Shown here: in pieces, positions 62,657 through 64,000 of the stretch
How positions within the stretch are numbered: position 1 is the stretch's first letter
How the letters are laid out: every line of letters begins with the position of its first letter
Assembly: GCA_965204165.1 (NCBI GenBank)
Contig: OZ241969.1
Location: forward strand, 3,968,001 to 4,032,000
Direction of reading: 5' to 3'
DNA length: 64,000 nt
Source of the DNA: VYFG01 sp965204165
GTDB lineage: Bacteria; Pseudomonadota; Gammaproteobacteria; Arenicellales; Poriferihabitantaceae
Made by a program: the position numbers and the translations under genes
The notes under the pieces: model-generated
The model's database searches: none
Seen by the model: only the letters and a program-made list of their open reading frames with translations
What the model was told of the DNA's origin: nothing

Positions 62657-64000
62657 TCAGAACAGGGAGAAATATTCGCGGTGCTCCCAGTCGCTGACGC
62701 TCTCCATGTAGCGCTGCCACTCCGCCCTCTTGATATGCGCGTAATAGTCCACGAATTCGGCGCCGAGGGTATCACGCCAGAATCCGCTGCCGGCAAAAGT
62801 CCGCAGTGCTTCCGACAGGTCCGCGGGCAACCGCTCGGCATCCGCAGCATAGGGCGCCTCGACCGGGTCCGGGGGAACCAGTCCGCGTTCCACGCCGTCA
62901 ACACCGCTCAACAGTTGCGAGGCGATGTACAGGTAGGGATTTGCCGCCGGCTCCCCGACCCGGTTTTCCACCCGGGACGCCCCGTTCCCGGGTTCGCACA
63001 ATGAGCGGATCATGGCGCCACGGTTGTCACGCCCCCATTGCACCCGGTCCGGCGCCAGGGAGAACGGCTGATAGCGCTTGTATCCGTTGATCGTCGGCGT
63101 GGTCAGCAGGCAACTCTCCCTGGCGTGTTCCAAAAGGCCCGCCACCCACCGTCCGGCAACGGACGAAAGATCGCCGCCGGGTTCGGGAACAAACAGGTTG
63201 TGGCCGCTGGCGCTGTCCCTGACCGACTGGTGGAGGTGCCAGCCGTTGCCCATGGCATTGTTCAGGCCCGGCCGGCACATGAACGTGGCATGCAGTCCCT
63301 CGCGCGCACAGACCTGCTTCACCATGCTGCGGAACAGCACCATCCGGTCGGCGGCCTCCATGGGTCCGGTGGGATGAAAGGTGATTTCCAGCTGGCTGGG
63401 GCCGAATTCCACCTCCAAGGTCCTGATCGGCAGACCGAGGTCCGTGGCGTGCCGGCGGATGAGGTCCATCACCGGCTCGATGCAGTCGTAATGCTGCTCG
63501 GTCAGGTACTGGTAGCCGTGGGACAGCAATGCCGTGTCCGGCGGCTGCTGGGGTTTGCCACTGTGATGGTGCTCCAGGTTGGGTGCGGTGACCCGGTACA
63601 CCGCGAATTCCACCTCAAGGCCGCAGACCATCTCCATCCCGTCATCCAGCAGCCGCGACACAGCATTGCGCAGGATCTGCCGCGTGGACAGGTGAACGGG
63701 GCGGCCGTCACGGAAATACAGGTCGGCAAGCATCCAGCCGCTGCCCGGCGACCAGGGCAGCAGGCGAAATGTGCCGGGGTCCGGAACCATTACCAGGTCC
63801 GATGCACCGGTGAGGATCCCGGGCCCGAAACCGGCATTCTCGTCCCAGACGGGAAACACGGTGGCGTGCGAGGTGTCCTTGAGCAGCAGGGTGCTGGTGA
63901 TCGCCACACCGTTTTCCATTGCCTCCGCCAGGCCATCGGACAGGATCACCTTGCCCCGCAATATTCCATGCTGGTCGGCGAAGGATATCCGCACGGTCTC
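62657..64000 (-). CDS. Glutamine-synthetase-family ligase (5' end outside window)
   Basis: The frame is still open at the right edge (codons before 63994 read ETV), so the N-terminus is incomplete. About 448 residues show a GS catalytic domain: MVCGLEVEFAVY with metal-binding Glu, VEFGPSQLEITF, NGWHLHQSVRDS, and ASRVENRVGEPAANPYLYIAS. It lacks the full beta-grasp start seen in true GlnA and resembles gamma-glutamylpolyamine or other amine ligases. The substrate is unknown. Confidence 0.8.
   Translation of the reverse strand, partial: ETVRISFADQHGILRGKVILSDGLAEAMENGVAITSTLLLKDTSHATVFPVWDENAGFGPGILTGASDLVMVPDPGTFRLLPWSPGSGWMLADLYFRDGRPVHLSTRQILRNAVSRLLDDGMEMVCGLEVEFAVYRVTAPNLEHHHSGKPQQPPDTALLSHGYQYLTEQHYDCIEPVMDLIRRHATDLGLPIRTLEVEFGPSQLEITFHPTGPMEAADRMVLFRSMVKQVCAREGLHATFMCRPGLNNAMGNGWHLHQSVRDSASGHNLFVPEPGGDLSSVAGRWVAGLLEHARESCLLTTPTINGYKRYQPFSLAPDRVQWGRDNRGAMIRSLCEPGNGASRVENRVGEPAANPYLYIASQLLSGVDGVERGLVPPDPVEAPYAADAERLPADLSEALRTFAGSGFWRDTLGAEFVDYYAHIKRAEWQRYMESVSDWEHREYFSLF

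Overview
The window looks like the chromosome of a GC-rich proteobacterium, probably a gammaproteobacterium or close relative. It carries an aerobic benzoyl-CoA (box) pathway, a branched-chain-type ABC transporter, outer-membrane lipoproteins with a transferrin-binding-protein-like barrel, and a LuxR solo. I see no rRNA or tRNA gene. Species-level placement is not possible from the sequence alone.

Positions 1-25,000 form a defence island. From left to right it holds the 3' end of an N6-adenine DNA methylase and a truncated methylase-associated gene, then an IS1111-type (IS110 family) transposase with long non-coding flanks, and then an AT-richer SIR2-STAND gene of the Avs5 type. Next comes a complete type I-G (former I-U) CRISPR-Cas locus on the minus strand: csb1, csb2, cas3, csb3, cas4-cas1, cas2 and a very short array. 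A primase-helicase of the TOTE type, an HNH-nuclease/ATPase fusion, and an Mrr-like plus MmeI-like restriction-modification pair follow. The most unusual object is csb2. A phosphoribosyltransferase-like domain of about 280 residues, with an intact PRPP-loop motif, sits in frame between its Cas5 and Cas6 halves. The island ends at a 5'-truncated alpha/beta-hydrolase remnant.

Positions 25.7-34.2 kb hold a LuxR solo and three tandem paralogous surface lipoproteins. Two of them lie in a repeat of about 1.9 kb, and each gene is followed by a rho-independent terminator. Next to them lies a tyrosine recombinase gene. Its catalytic-tyrosine region is broken by a 28-bp inverted copy of an internal segment, and two 34-bp palindromic sites with the same 6-bp core, in opposite orientation, flank its coding core. 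A complete IS21-family element (34.3-37.2 kb) follows.

Positions 37.7-53.8 kb are metabolic. The box operon (boxC-boxB-boxA-enoyl-CoA hydratase-3-hydroxyacyl-CoA dehydrogenase-thiolase, minus strand) turns benzoyl-CoA into central intermediates. boxR encodes the BoxR-type regulator, with recognisable operator dyads. A divergent benzoate-CoA ligase and livHMGF genes would supply uptake and activation. ung and an ATP-grasp gene, then an ADP-forming acyl-CoA synthetase and an enoyl-CoA hydratase, follow.

Positions 57-60 kb form a second, smaller accessory patch: an AbiE toxin-antitoxin pair with duplicated operator repeats, a relic of the ATP-grasp gene, a ParD antitoxin with a decayed ParE, and an orphan Phd antitoxin. 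The window closes with a thiopurine methyltransferase, a thioesterase, a LivK-type binding protein and a glutamine-synthetase-like gene that runs off the right edge.
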